Assembly: GCF_014193655.1 (NCBI RefSeq)
Contig: NZ_JACHZQ010000004.1
Coordinates: 1 to 64,000 of the forward strand
Source: Rhizobium sp. BK313
GTDB taxonomy: Bacteria; Pseudomonadota; Alphaproteobacteria; Rhizobiales; Rhizobiaceae
Direction of reading: 5' to 3'
Length of the DNA stretch: 64,000 nt
Shown here: one piece after another, positions 50,165 through 60,832 of the stretch
How the letters are laid out: every line of letters starts with the position of its first letter
Numbering within the stretch: the stretch's first letter is position 1
Notes under the pieces: generated by a model
The model's database searches: none
Told to the model about the DNA's origin: nothing
Seen by the model: only the letters and a program-made list of their open reading frames with translations
Translations under genes and position numbers: made by a program

Positions 50165-51004
50165 TCAATGGCCGCGCCAGCCCATCAGCCTCTCGATCTT
50201 CTCCGCCGAGCTCCGCACCTGCGCGACGTAGTGGCCCTCGTCGGAGAAGGCTTTCTGCTCCGGCAGAACGATAGAGATGGTGGCAACGCATTGGCCGTCG
50301 CGGTCGCACACGGGAGAAGCGATGCAGGCGACAGCATAGTCGGATTCTCCCGCCTGGATCGACAGGCGCAATTCCAGCGCTTTTGCCGCCGCCGTCGACA
50401 GCGTCACGGGATCGACATCGGCGCGGCCGGTCGGAGAGGTGCGCGCGCAGTGCCGGAAAAGCGCGACGCGTTCTTCCTCGGGCAAGTGGCCGACGAGCAG
50501 GCGGCCGGACGCCGTCCAGTTGAGCGGCACTCGTGTGCCGACGCGCGAGGCCACCTGAAAGTGGCTCGGGCCATCCGCCATGGCGAGAACGAGCATGTGG
50601 TCGCCATCGCGGCCGCAGACCTGAACGGTTTCGCCGACCTGCCGGCAGAGATCGTGCATTTCATGGGTAGCAATGCTCATGAAATCGAGCGACCGCGCAT
50701 AGGCAAGGCCGTAGTGGTAGAGACGAGCGCCAAGCCAGATCGTGCCATCGGCATTGCGACTGAGAAGGTTCTTTTCAACGAGGTCGTCGACGATGACGTA
50801 GACGGTCGAGAGCGGTGCGCCAATCGCCTTGGCAACGGCATAGACACCGGAGGCTGTGCCGGTTTCATAGAGATAATCGATGACCTGCAACGCCCGATCG
50901 ATGCCGCTGACGCGCGAGCGCCGCGATCCCTTGACGGCTTCACCGTCATTTCCACTGGCCGTATCGTTCTCGGAGTTGCCGATGGGTGATGTCTTCGCGT
51001 CCAA
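50165..51004 (-). CDS. IclR-family regulator
   Basis: 279-residue regulator. The winged helix covers about 30-95 (SGIDRALQVIDYLYETGTAS, then AIGAPLSTVYVIVDDLVEKN). The effector domain covers about 105-270 (VQVCGRDGDHMLVLAMADGP, VPLNWTASGRLLVGHLPEEE, CIASPVCDRDGQCVATISIV). It is inserted on the opposite strand between the two halves of the importer/catabolic unit. The 18-bp motif shared by the two flanking promoters is its likely operator. Confidence 0.92.
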   Translation of the reverse strand: MDAKTSPIGNSENDTASGNDGEAVKGSRRSRVSGIDRALQVIDYLYETGTASGVYAVAKAIGAPLSTVYVIVDDLVEKNLLSRNADGTIWLGARLYHYGLAYARSLDFMSIATHEMHDLCRQVGETVQVCGRDGDHMLVLAMADGPSHFQVASRVGTRVPLNWTASGRLLVGHLPEEERVALFRHCARTSPTGRADVDPVTLSTAAAKALELRLSIQAGESDYAVACIASPVCDRDGQCVATISIVLPEQKAFSDEGHYVAQVRSSAEKIERLMGWRGH

Positions 51005-51034
51005 AAACCGAACTCCCGTTCAAATCGGTGGTTT

Positions 51035-51052
51035 GTTACATAATTATGGCAT
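51035..51052. promoter_or_regulatory. Candidate IclR operator, second copy
   Basis: GTTACATAATTATGGCAT, containing the perfect palindrome CATAATTATG (51039-51048), lies in the divergent gap between the IclR gene and the PLP enzyme gene. It matches the motif at 44973-44990 in 14 of 18 positions. Confidence 0.55.
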
Positions 51053-51114
51053 AGCTGTCGATGGTTCGGTACTGCAAGCGCCGCCCCGCCAGCAAAAAAA
51101 ATCTGGAGATTCCC

Positions 51115-52314
51115 ATGCCGAATGAAGACATTCGTCCGTCCGTCGGACTTCGTCCCGTCATCAATGTCTCGGGCACCATGACGAGCCTCGGCGCTTCGAT
51201 CGTGGTTCCGCAGGCGATTGCGGCGATGGGCTCCATCCTGCCGCAATTCGTCGAAATCAACGATCTGCAACGCAAGGCGAGTGCGGTCATTGCGCGGCTG
51301 ACCGGCGGTGAGGCCGGTTTCGTCACGGCCTCCTGCTCGGCAGGCATCAGCCTGGCGGTCGCCGGCGCCATTACCGGTAACGACCTTGCCGCGATCGAGC
51401 GTCTTCCCGAGGTGCGCGGCGACAAGAACGAAGTCATCGTTCAGATGGGACATGTGGTGAGCTATGGCGCGCCGGTCGACCAGGCGGTGCGGCTTGCGGG
51501 TGGCAAGGTCGTTCTGATCGGCCAGGCAACCTCGACATACCGGCATCATCTTGAAGGTGCGATCACCGAAAGTACGGCGGCCGCCCTTTACGTCGTCTCG
51601 CATCATGTCGTTGGTTACGGCATGCTGAGCCTCACGGAATTCTGCGAGATCGCCCATGCCAAGGGCGTACCCGTCATTGTCGACGCGGCTTCCGAATATG
51701 ATCTGCGCATCTTCCTGGAGCAGGGGGCGGACCTCGTTCTTTATTCCGGCCACAAATTCCTCGGCGGCCCGACTTCGGGCATCGTTGCCGGGCGCAAGGA
51801 CATGGTGCGCAACACCTTCCTGCAAAACCTCGGCATCGGCCGCGGCATGAAGGTCGGCAAGGAAAGCATCTTCGGCGTTACGGCAGCGCTCGAAGCCTGG
51901 GAGACGCGCGACCATGCCGGCATTCGCGAACGTGAAACCGGCTATCTGCATCTCTGGCATGACCGGTTCGACAGCCGACCCGGCGTCAAGGCGGTGATTG
52001 AGGCAGACCCGACCCACAATCCGCTCGATCGGCTGCGCCTCACCATCGATCCGCGCGAGGCCCACATCACCGCCTGGGATCTGGCCGACGCCTTGGCACG
52101 GGGAAATCCGCCGGTCATCGTTCGCGACCACGAGGTCGAGCACAATTACTTCTATCTCGATCCCTGTAATCTGCATCCAGGCGAGGAGCTGATCGTGGCG
52201 GCCCGGATCGGCGAAGAGCTCGACAGGGCGCGTGCCTCCAACGAGATCATCGCCACGTCCTTGGAAGAGCGCAGCCGCCGCCGTTTCGACGGCTTGTTGC
52301 GCTGGCCCGATTGA
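51115..52314 (+). CDS. SelA/DgaE-like PLP-dependent lyase
   Basis: 399-residue fold-type-I PLP enzyme of the group that includes L-seryl-tRNA(Sec) selenium transferase and D-glucosaminate-6-phosphate ammonia-lyase (DgaE). The start at 51115 (MPNEDIRPSVGLRPVINVSG) follows CTGGAGA. The PLP lysine is in LVLYSGHKFLGGPTSGIVAG near residue 212, and VPVIVDAASEYDLR gives the Asp that contacts the pyridine ring. An alpha,beta-elimination releasing ammonia is likely. It is not a selenium transferase, since no sel genes are near. Confidence 0.88.
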   Translation: MPNEDIRPSVGLRPVINVSGTMTSLGASIVVPQAIAAMGSILPQFVEINDLQRKASAVIARLTGGEAGFVTASCSAGISLAVAGAITGNDLAAIERLPEVRGDKNEVIVQMGHVVSYGAPVDQAVRLAGGKVVLIGQATSTYRHHLEGAITESTAAALYVVSHHVVGYGMLSLTEFCEIAHAKGVPVIVDAASEYDLRIFLEQGADLVLYSGHKFLGGPTSGIVAGRKDMVRNTFLQNLGIGRGMKVGKESIFGVTAALEAWETRDHAGIRERETGYLHLWHDRFDSRPGVKAVIEADPTHNPLDRLRLTIDPREAHITAWDLADALARGNPPVIVRDHEVEHNYFYLDPCNLHPGEELIVAARIGEELDRARASNEIIATSLEERSRRRFDGLLRWPD

Positions 52315-52333
52315 GGCAGTGAATAAGGGGACG

Positions 52334-54172
<1,839 letters not shown>

Positions 54173-54289
54173 CGGCCGGAGCCTTGGTGTGTCTATGTCG
54201 CCATCGTAGCGTCACAGGCCGTCTCTGGATAAGCTGTTTCCGTCGATGATGTTATGGTTGCACAACAAGCCCTATCTTGAGGATATTCC

Positions 54290-55210
54290 ATGAATTCTTC
54301 CCCACAACCCCGTCCGACCGAGGCGGGCATTCTTCAATTCATGGAAATCTGCGATTCCTTTTATCCGCCGGATGCCGTGACAGCGTCCATGGCGCAGCAG
54401 CGGCAATGGTATGATGCGCTTTGCGCCCATTTCGACCGGCCGTTGCCTGATGGCATGCGTACGCAGGATGACGTCGTTGTGGAGAGAATTCCGGTCCGGC
54501 GTTACCAGCCGGGGACGATCCGAACCTCGGCATGCCTGCTCTATCTTCATGGCGGCGGCTTCGTTGTCGGTTCGCTTGGGAGCCATCATGCGATCTGTGC
54601 CGAGATTGCCGACCATGTTGGGGCCGAGTTGGTGTCCGTCGATTATCGCCTGGCGCCCGAACATCGCTGGCCGGCCCAGACGGACGATTGTTTTGTTGTT
54701 CTCAAGCAGCTGCTTACTGAGGGAAAGACCGTCGTGCTGATCGGCGACAGCGCCGGCGGCAATCTGGCGGCGGGGCTCGCCGTTCGGGCAAAGGGCGAGG
54801 GGCTCTCCGGCATTGCCGGGCAGGTCCTGATCTATCCGGCGCTTGGCGGCGACCTTGTTTCCGGTTCCTACAAGGAGATGGCGGATGCGCCGGGGCTGAC
54901 GACTGCCGATGTCGGCTATTATCGCAGCGTGTTGCAGGCGCCGGCCGGCGATCCGGTTGCCGAGCCTCTTGCCTCATCGACTTTTGCCGGCCTTCCGCCG
55001 GCCTTCATCACGGTTGCGCATTTCGACCCGCTGCGTGACGACGGCCGCAACTATGCGGCAAGGCTTGCCGAGGCAGGTGTCGAGGTCTGGTTTCGCGAAG
55101 AGCCGCAGATGGTACATGCCTGGCTGCGCGCGCGACATATGAGCGACGGCGCACGCGCCGGTTTCCGCGCCATATGCGAGGCAGCCAGCCGTTTTACCGG
55201 ATCGAACTGA
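54290..55210 (+). CDS. Alpha/beta hydrolase, HSL-type esterase
   Basis: 306-residue esterase of the hormone-sensitive-lipase group. The oxyanion motif is LYLHGGGFVVGSLGSHHAIC at about 84-103. The nucleophile is Ser in VLIGDSAGGNLAAGLA near 156, the acid Asp is in VAHFDPLRDDGRNYA, and the His is in QMVHAWLRARHM near 279. It is cytoplasmic and acts on small esters. The stop codon is directly followed by the stop of the convergent CocE gene, with no spacer. The substrate is unknown. Confidence 0.92.
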   Translation: MNSSPQPRPTEAGILQFMEICDSFYPPDAVTASMAQQRQWYDALCAHFDRPLPDGMRTQDDVVVERIPVRRYQPGTIRTSACLLYLHGGGFVVGSLGSHHAICAEIADHVGAELVSVDYRLAPEHRWPAQTDDCFVVLKQLLTEGKTVVLIGDSAGGNLAAGLAVRAKGEGLSGIAGQVLIYPALGGDLVSGSYKEMADAPGLTTADVGYYRSVLQAPAGDPVAEPLASSTFAGLPPAFITVAHFDPLRDDGRNYAARLAEAGVEVWFREEPQMVHAWLRARHMSDGARAGFRAICEAASRFTGSN

Positions 55211-57214
55211 TCACATCAGATCGCGCGGGATACGCTTTTCCTCGAAGATTTTTTCGAAAATTTGCGTCTTGTCTTCGAAGGCGAGGACGGACGCGCGGAT
55301 GATCCAATCGGTTGCCGTGCAGGAAATCGCCGCCATCGCCACCGTGCGGACGAACCATCCCGGCCGCCGCATGTCGCATGTCCAGATCGAGGTCCCATTC
55401 ATCGACAGCGGATCGTCCGGCGCGATGGACCAGGCCTCTTCGCGCAGCTGGCGCGTGGAAAGACCGGTGCCCGGATGTTCGAAAAGGCCGGTGTCCTCAC
55501 GGCTTTCATAATGCGTCCGGTTGGCGGTGAGATCACGCACGACCTGACGCTTCGTCGACGCGGGGGCATGCTCCATATATTTCGGCAGCGGGTCAGGGTT
55601 CTCCGGCTGCTTGATGTCGATTGCTTCGTGCGCACCAAGCTTTGGCAGAGCGAGACCGATGGAGGCGATGTCGATCGTCAGCCCTAGATTTTCCGGCGGT
55701 GGCAGGATCATCGGCCAGTATGCCGTCGAGAGCGAAAGGCCGATACGGTGACCTCTGCGGAAGCGATAACCGCAGGCATCCAGCATTAGCCTGATCGTAG
55801 TGCGCTCGCCTTTTTTCAGCGGCTTCGGCTCGGCATTGCCCTCGCGATGGGCAAGGTTGAGCACGCCGAAGGAGACCCGCGTCGCGGTGCCGTCTGGGTG
55901 CAGATCGACAAGCCGGGCGCAAAGATTGGCCGTTTCGGCATCGCAGCGCAGCGAGAGGGTGACGACGGGACGGCCGAGATAGTCATGATCGGCTGATAAT
56001 GGTGCTGTCTGGAAGGTCAGCGAGCCGGCATCGTCGAGGCGCTGGTCGATCGCCATTTCGGCGTCGGGTTTCAGGGTGAAATATTCACCGGACGTCGTGC
56101 CCGTATCGAGTGGCGAGCGCAGATAGACGGGGTGTTCCGGCGCATGCGGGATCGGCATGCCCTCCATCAGCGTGCCGAACTGCTCGACATAGAAGCACTG
56201 CATCTCCGGCTTTTGCCAATTCTGCTTGGCGATCCAGAAACCCGGATCGAAATCGCGACGCGGTGCGGGTGTCACCGCGTCGAGCATATAGGCGCGCACC
56301 TGGGGCACGCTCTCCACACCGTTCCGATCGTCACGCAGCCAACGATTCCACCAGGCGATCGCCTCGCCATGGAAATCGGCGCGGGGCTTCGGCCAGGCAA
56401 AATGCGGATATTTATGGACCCACGGACCGATCAGCGCTTTCGCAGTGTCGCCGAGACCTTCGACGGCCATCAGCGGCGTGTTGCGATAGCCGTCCGCCCA
56501 GCCGGCGATGACAAGGGCCGGAATGGCGACATCGGCAAAATTCTCGCAGATCGATCCATGTCGCCAGAAATCGTCACGGCGCTGATGTTGCAGCCATTCC
56601 TCCATGAAGAATGGCTCGTTCTCCAAGCGTTGCAGCCACATATCCTTCCAGCGATCGCCGACGATGTCGGGGTCGGGAGAGCGAGACTGATAGCCGAGCA
56701 TGGTGGCAGCCCAGGAGAGCTGTGCCGAAAGATGGCAGCCATTCTTATAGTGGATGTCGTCATTGTAGCGGTCGACGGTAGAGGCGATCGAAATCACCGC
56801 CTTGAGTGCCGGCGGACGCAGCGCTGCCACCTGCAAGCTGTTGAAGCCGCCCCAGGAAATGCCCATCATGCCGACGGAGCCGTTCGACCAGGGTTGTGCC
56901 GCGATCCAGGCGATCAGCTCACAGGCATTGGCAAGCTCGAGCTCGGTATATTCGCCGTCGATGACGCCATCGGATTCACCCGAACCGCGGATATCGACGC
57001 GAACGCCGGCGATGCCGGCAGCCGCAAATACCGGGTAGGTCGATTCATCGCGGGGGCTCGTTCCGTCGCGCTTGCGATAGGGCAGGAATTCGAACACCGT
57101 CGGCACCGGATTATTTTCCGCGCTATCGGGCATCCAGATACGCGCCGCAAGACGCGTGCCGTCCTTAAGGGTGATCCAATGGTTTTCGATAGTGGTGAAG
57201 CTGCGTTCGGTCAT
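55211..57214 (-). CDS. CocE/NonD-family hydrolase
   Basis: 667-residue acyl esterase/peptidase of the X-Pro-dipeptidyl-peptidase S15 type. The start at 57214 (MTERSFTTIENHWITLKDG) is preferred to a TTG ten codons upstream. The nucleophile is Ser in VGMMGISWGGFNSLQVAALR near residue 126. The acid and His lie in the segments ALVIAGWADGYRN and LIGPWVHKYPHFAW. The C-terminal jelly-roll domain (about 370-600) includes HRIGLSLSTAYWPMILPPPE. It may hydrolyse peptides or esters brought in by the neighbouring importer. That link is inference. Confidence 0.92.
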   Translation of the reverse strand: MTERSFTTIENHWITLKDGTRLAARIWMPDSAENNPVPTVFEFLPYRKRDGTSPRDESTYPVFAAAGIAGVRVDIRGSGESDGVIDGEYTELELANACELIAWIAAQPWSNGSVGMMGISWGGFNSLQVAALRPPALKAVISIASTVDRYNDDIHYKNGCHLSAQLSWAATMLGYQSRSPDPDIVGDRWKDMWLQRLENEPFFMEEWLQHQRRDDFWRHGSICENFADVAIPALVIAGWADGYRNTPLMAVEGLGDTAKALIGPWVHKYPHFAWPKPRADFHGEAIAWWNRWLRDDRNGVESVPQVRAYMLDAVTPAPRRDFDPGFWIAKQNWQKPEMQCFYVEQFGTLMEGMPIPHAPEHPVYLRSPLDTGTTSGEYFTLKPDAEMAIDQRLDDAGSLTFQTAPLSADHDYLGRPVVTLSLRCDAETANLCARLVDLHPDGTATRVSFGVLNLAHREGNAEPKPLKKGERTTIRLMLDACGYRFRRGHRIGLSLSTAYWPMILPPPENLGLTIDIASIGLALPKLGAHEAIDIKQPENPDPLPKYMEHAPASTKRQVVRDLTANRTHYESREDTGLFEHPGTGLSTRQLREEAWSIAPDDPLSMNGTSIWTCDMRRPGWFVRTVAMAAISCTATDWIIRASVLAFEDKTQIFEKIFEEKRIPRDLM

Positions 57215-57279
57215 GACGGGCTCATTCCGATATTGCGGGGACAATGATTATACCGCTGGAGGGATTGAACGTAATGGTA

Positions 57280-58917
57280 TCAATTTCCTGCGCTTTCCAT
57301 TTTTCTCGTCGTCAGCACCCGCTCCAGCCAGCCGATCTCCATTTCCGGCACTGATTTCAGCAGCAGATCCGTGTAGTCGTCGAAAGGCGGTGACAGTACC
57401 TTCGATTTCGGCCCGAAGCGCACGAGTTTGCCGCGATGCATGACCGCGACACTGTCGGCGATGGCGCGGACGATGGCGATATCGTGGGTGATGAAGATAT
57501 AAGAGAGCTGAGATTCCTCCTGCAGCCGCATGAGCAGTTTCAGGATACCTTCGGCAACAAGCGGATCGAGCGCCGAGGTGGGCTCATCGCAGAGAATGAG
57601 TTCCGGCTTGGCCGCAAGGGCACGCGCAATCGCGACGCGCTGTTTCTGGCCTCCGGAAAGCTCGGCGGGATATCGGTCGATGAAACCATTGCCCATCTCG
57701 ATCTCATCGAGCAGCTCTTTTACGCGTGCCGTCTTTGCCGCGCCGCGCAGGCCATAATAGAAGGTGAGGGGACGGCCAATGATATCGCGCACGGTCTGGC
57801 GGGGGTTCATGGCAGTATCGGCCATTTGGTAAATCAGCTGAATGCGTCGCAGCTCGTTGCGCGAGCGGTTCCGCAAGGCTGGAGCGAGCGGTTTGTTGTC
57901 AAAGGAAATTGCGCCATCGCTCGGCGGCAACAGTCCGGTGATGACGCGGGCAAGCGTTGATTTTCCGGAGCCGGATTCGCCAACAACTGCGAGAGTCTGA
58001 CCTTTCGGCACATGTAGAGAAACATCGTGCAATACCTTGAAGCCATTCGAATATTGCGCGCTGACGTTCTCGATTTTCAGAAGGGTGCCGGACTGATTGG
58101 CCGCCTCTTCCCGCGCCGTCTGGCGGACATTGACGAGGGCGCGGGTATAGTCTTCCCGCGGCGCCTTGATGATCTGCTGTACGGGGCCGTATTCCACCTT
58201 CTTCCCGTACCGCAACACCATGATGTCGTCGGAGATCTGTGCGACGACGGCAAGGTCATGGGTGATGTAGAGGGCTGCCGTGTGGGTCTCTTCGATGGCA
58301 TGTTTGATCGCCGCCAGGACGTCGATCTGCGTCGTCACGTCGAGCGCAGTGGTCGGCTCGTCGAAGACGATCAGTTCGGGATTGGAGCAGAGCGCCATCG
58401 CCGTCATCGCGCGTTGAAGCTGGCCACCTGAGACCTGATGCGGAAAACGGTCGGCGAACGTCTCCGGGTTGGGCAGGCCGAGAACCCGGAAGAGATAGAG
58501 TGCGCGTTTCCTCGCCTCGTCCTTCGTCATCAACCTGTGCTTGACGGAGGCTTCGACCACCTGTTCACCCAGCTTGTGCGCCGGGTTGAAAGCAGCTGCG
58601 GCCGATTGCGCGACATAGCAGACGCGTGCGCCGCGGATCCTGCGGATCCCCGATTTTCCGAGCGGAAGAATATCGACGCCGTCGAGCAGCACCTTGCCGC
58701 CGGTGATTTCGGCGCCGCCGCGGCCATAGGCAAGCGCCGAAAGTCCGATGGTGGATTTGCCGGCGCCGGACTCGCCGATCAGGCCGAGAACCTTGCCTTT
58801 TTGCAGGTCGAAGGAGACGCCGTCGACGATCGTCACCCGCTTCGGCGGCTCGCCGGGCGGATAGCTGGTCGCTTCGATCTTGAGATCGCGAACGGAAAGA
58901 AGTTCAGGCATCGCCAC
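57280..58917 (-). CDS. Fused dual ATPase of a second peptide-type ABC importer
   Basis: 545-residue protein with two ATPase halves: GESGAGKS, VSGGQLQRAM and LIVFDEPTTALD, then GESGSGKS, LSGGQKQRVAIAR and LILCDEPTSALD. All catalytic motifs are intact. It overlaps the upstream permease gene by 14 bases and is the last gene of the operon that begins beyond the window end. An alternative start (MPELLSVRDLKIEAT) lies two codons in. Confidence 0.94.
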   Translation of the reverse strand: MAMPELLSVRDLKIEATSYPPGEPPKRVTIVDGVSFDLQKGKVLGLIGESGAGKSTIGLSALAYGRGGAEITGGKVLLDGVDILPLGKSGIRRIRGARVCYVAQSAAAAFNPAHKLGEQVVEASVKHRLMTKDEARKRALYLFRVLGLPNPETFADRFPHQVSGGQLQRAMTAMALCSNPELIVFDEPTTALDVTTQIDVLAAIKHAIEETHTAALYITHDLAVVAQISDDIMVLRYGKKVEYGPVQQIIKAPREDYTRALVNVRQTAREEAANQSGTLLKIENVSAQYSNGFKVLHDVSLHVPKGQTLAVVGESGSGKSTLARVITGLLPPSDGAISFDNKPLAPALRNRSRNELRRIQLIYQMADTAMNPRQTVRDIIGRPLTFYYGLRGAAKTARVKELLDEIEMGNGFIDRYPAELSGGQKQRVAIARALAAKPELILCDEPTSALDPLVAEGILKLLMRLQEESQLSYIFITHDIAIVRAIADSVAVMHRGKLVRFGPKSKVLSPPFDDYTDLLLKSVPEMEIGWLERVLTTRKMESAGN

Positions 58918-59731
58918 GTCCTCCCTTGAGGCTGGTGGTGCGCTTCAAGAGCCAGTCGACCACCAGATTGACACAGACTGCGAGCGCCGCGATCGCGGAG
59001 CCCGGCACGAGAGCCGCGGATATCCCGAAGATGATACCATCCTTGTTGTCCTTGACCATTCCGCCCCAATCGGCCGACGGCGGCTGGATGCCGAGCCCGA
59101 GGAAGGAGAGCGTCGACAGAAACAGGATCGAAAAGGCAAAGCGCAGGCCGAACTCCGCCAGTAGTGGCGAGAGCGTGTTCGGCAGGATTTCACGGAAGAT
59201 GATCCAGATCTTGCCTTCGCCGCGCAGTTTGGCCGCCTCCACGAATTCCATGACCGCGACATCCAGCGCGACGGCGCGGCCGAGGCGATAGACGCGCGTG
59301 GAATCGAGGATGGCCATGACGAGGATCAGCACGATGAGATTCTGCGGCAGCACCGCCAGCACCACGAGTGCGAAGATCAAGGTCGGGATCGACATCATCA
59401 GGTCGTTGAAACGCGAGAAGACCGTGTCGATCAATCCGCGCGAGACGGCGGCGGTGAAGCTCAGAATGATACCGAGCGAAAAGGAGATGATCGTCGCTGC
59501 CAGCGCCACGAACAGTGTGGTGCGGGCGCCGTAGATCAGCCGCGAAAGGATATCGCGGCCGAGATTGTCGAGGCCGAAGAAATATTGCGCGTCACCCGGC
59601 TGCCAGACATTGCCGACGACTTCGGTTTCGCCATAAGGCGCAATCCAGGGTGCAAAGATCGCGCAGATGAAGGCGAGCAGAATGCCTATGATGCCGACCC
59701 AGGCGGTGATGGGGATGTCTCTCAATCTCAT
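58904..59731 (-). CDS. Peptide-type ABC importer permease (DppC-like)
   Basis: 275-residue membrane permease: MRLRDIPITAWVGIIGILLA as first span, FFGLDNLGRDILSRLIYGAR, the coupling loop MEFVEAAKLRGEGKIWIIFR, and GIQPPSADWGGMVKDNKDGI. It overlaps both its neighbours (4 bases with the upstream permease, 14 with the ATPase), so the importer genes are tightly coupled. Confidence 0.93.
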   Translation of the reverse strand: MRLRDIPITAWVGIIGILLAFICAIFAPWIAPYGETEVVGNVWQPGDAQYFFGLDNLGRDILSRLIYGARTTLFVALAATIISFSLGIILSFTAAVSRGLIDTVFSRFNDLMMSIPTLIFALVVLAVLPQNLIVLILVMAILDSTRVYRLGRAVALDVAVMEFVEAAKLRGEGKIWIIFREILPNTLSPLLAEFGLRFAFSILFLSTLSFLGLGIQPPSADWGGMVKDNKDGIIFGISAALVPGSAIAALAVCVNLVVDWLLKRTTSLKGGRGDA

Positions 59732-60735
59732 CGCGGATGCCTCAGGCGCGGGTTGGCGACGATCGCCAGGATATCGGCGACCATGTTGAGCAGGATGTAG
59801 ACGGCAGCGAAGATCAGCCCGCAGGCCTGGACGACCGGCATGTCGCGCACAGTGACGGCATCGACCATGTATTGGCCCATGCCGGGATAGACGAAGACCA
59901 CTTCCACCACCACGACGCCGACGATGAGATAGGCAAGGTTCAGCGCCACGACGTTGATGATCGGCGCCAGTGCATTGGGGGCGGCATGTTTGACGATCGC
60001 ACGGAAGGCGCTGAGGCCCTTCAATTCCGCCGTTTCCATATAGGCAGACGACATCACCGAAAGGATCGCAGCCCGTGTCATGCGCATCATGTGGGCGAGC
60101 ACGACGAGCACCAGCGTTGCCGTCGGCAGAGCGATGGCTTTCAGCCGATCAATGAAGGCCATGCCGTCATAGACCGTCGCTGGAAATGTCGCGATCCCGA
60201 ATTTCACCCCAAAAAACAGGATGAGCAGATAACCGATGAAAAATTCCGGCAGCGAGATCGCCGCCAGCGAGATCACGTTGATGATCTTGTCAGGCAAGCG
60301 GTTTCGGAAATGCACGGCCAGCATGCCGAGCCCGACGGCGAGCGGCACCGAGATTACCGCGGCGAAGGCCGCAAGGAAAAGCGAATTGCCGAGACGCTTG
60401 CCGATCTGTTCGCTGACGGAATTCTTGCTGGCCCACGATGTGCCGAAATCCCCCTGGACCGCATTCCCGAGCCATTCGATGTAGCGGGTGGTTACAGGCC
60501 GATTGAGGCCGAGCTCGGCGCGAATATTGGCGACGGCCTGCGGCGTCGCCGACTGGCCGAGATAGGTCGTCGCGAAATCGCCCGGCAAGGCCTCGAGGCC
60601 ACCGAAGATCAGGATCGAGACGGCGAAAAGCAGCACGAGGCTGAGCAAGCAGCGCTCGATAATGAGGGACAGCAGCGGGAAGCGCTGCTTGAACCTCAAT
60701 CCGGGCAGGACCGTGCTTCGTTCTAGATTGGACAT
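59728..60735 (-). CDS. Peptide-type ABC importer permease (DppB-like)
   Basis: 335-residue membrane permease. The start at 60735 (MSNLERSTVLPGLRFKQRF) is preferred. The frame stays open 55 codons further but crosses a stem-loop and the end of the binding-protein gene. Segments include LLFAVSILIFGGLEALPGDF, NAVQGDFGTSWASKNSVSEQ and the coupling loop MSSAYMETAELKGLSAFRAI. Partner of the next permease. Confidence 0.93.
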   Translation of the reverse strand: MSNLERSTVLPGLRFKQRFPLLSLIIERCLLSLVLLFAVSILIFGGLEALPGDFATTYLGQSATPQAVANIRAELGLNRPVTTRYIEWLGNAVQGDFGTSWASKNSVSEQIGKRLGNSLFLAAFAAVISVPLAVGLGMLAVHFRNRLPDKIINVISLAAISLPEFFIGYLLILFFGVKFGIATFPATVYDGMAFIDRLKAIALPTATLVLVVLAHMMRMTRAAILSVMSSAYMETAELKGLSAFRAIVKHAAPNALAPIINVVALNLAYLIVGVVVVEVVFVYPGMGQYMVDAVTVRDMPVVQACGLIFAAVYILLNMVADILAIVANPRLRHPR

Positions 60736-60764
60736 GGCTGATGCCTCGCGCTGAAACGTCAGGA

Positions 60765-60789
60765 GGACCGCGGAGGTTTTCCGCGGTCC
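60765..60789 (-). terminator. GC-rich stem-loop between binding protein and permease
   Basis: GGACCGCGGA / TCCGCGGTCC, perfect 10-bp stem with a 5-base loop, lying 43 bases after the binding-protein stop on the minus strand. No T-run after it. Likely mRNA stabiliser or partial terminator. Confidence 0.65.
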
Positions 60790-60832
60790 CGGTTCCGTTA
60801 GAGATGAGGGCGTTTCCGCCCTGCTTCGGGCA

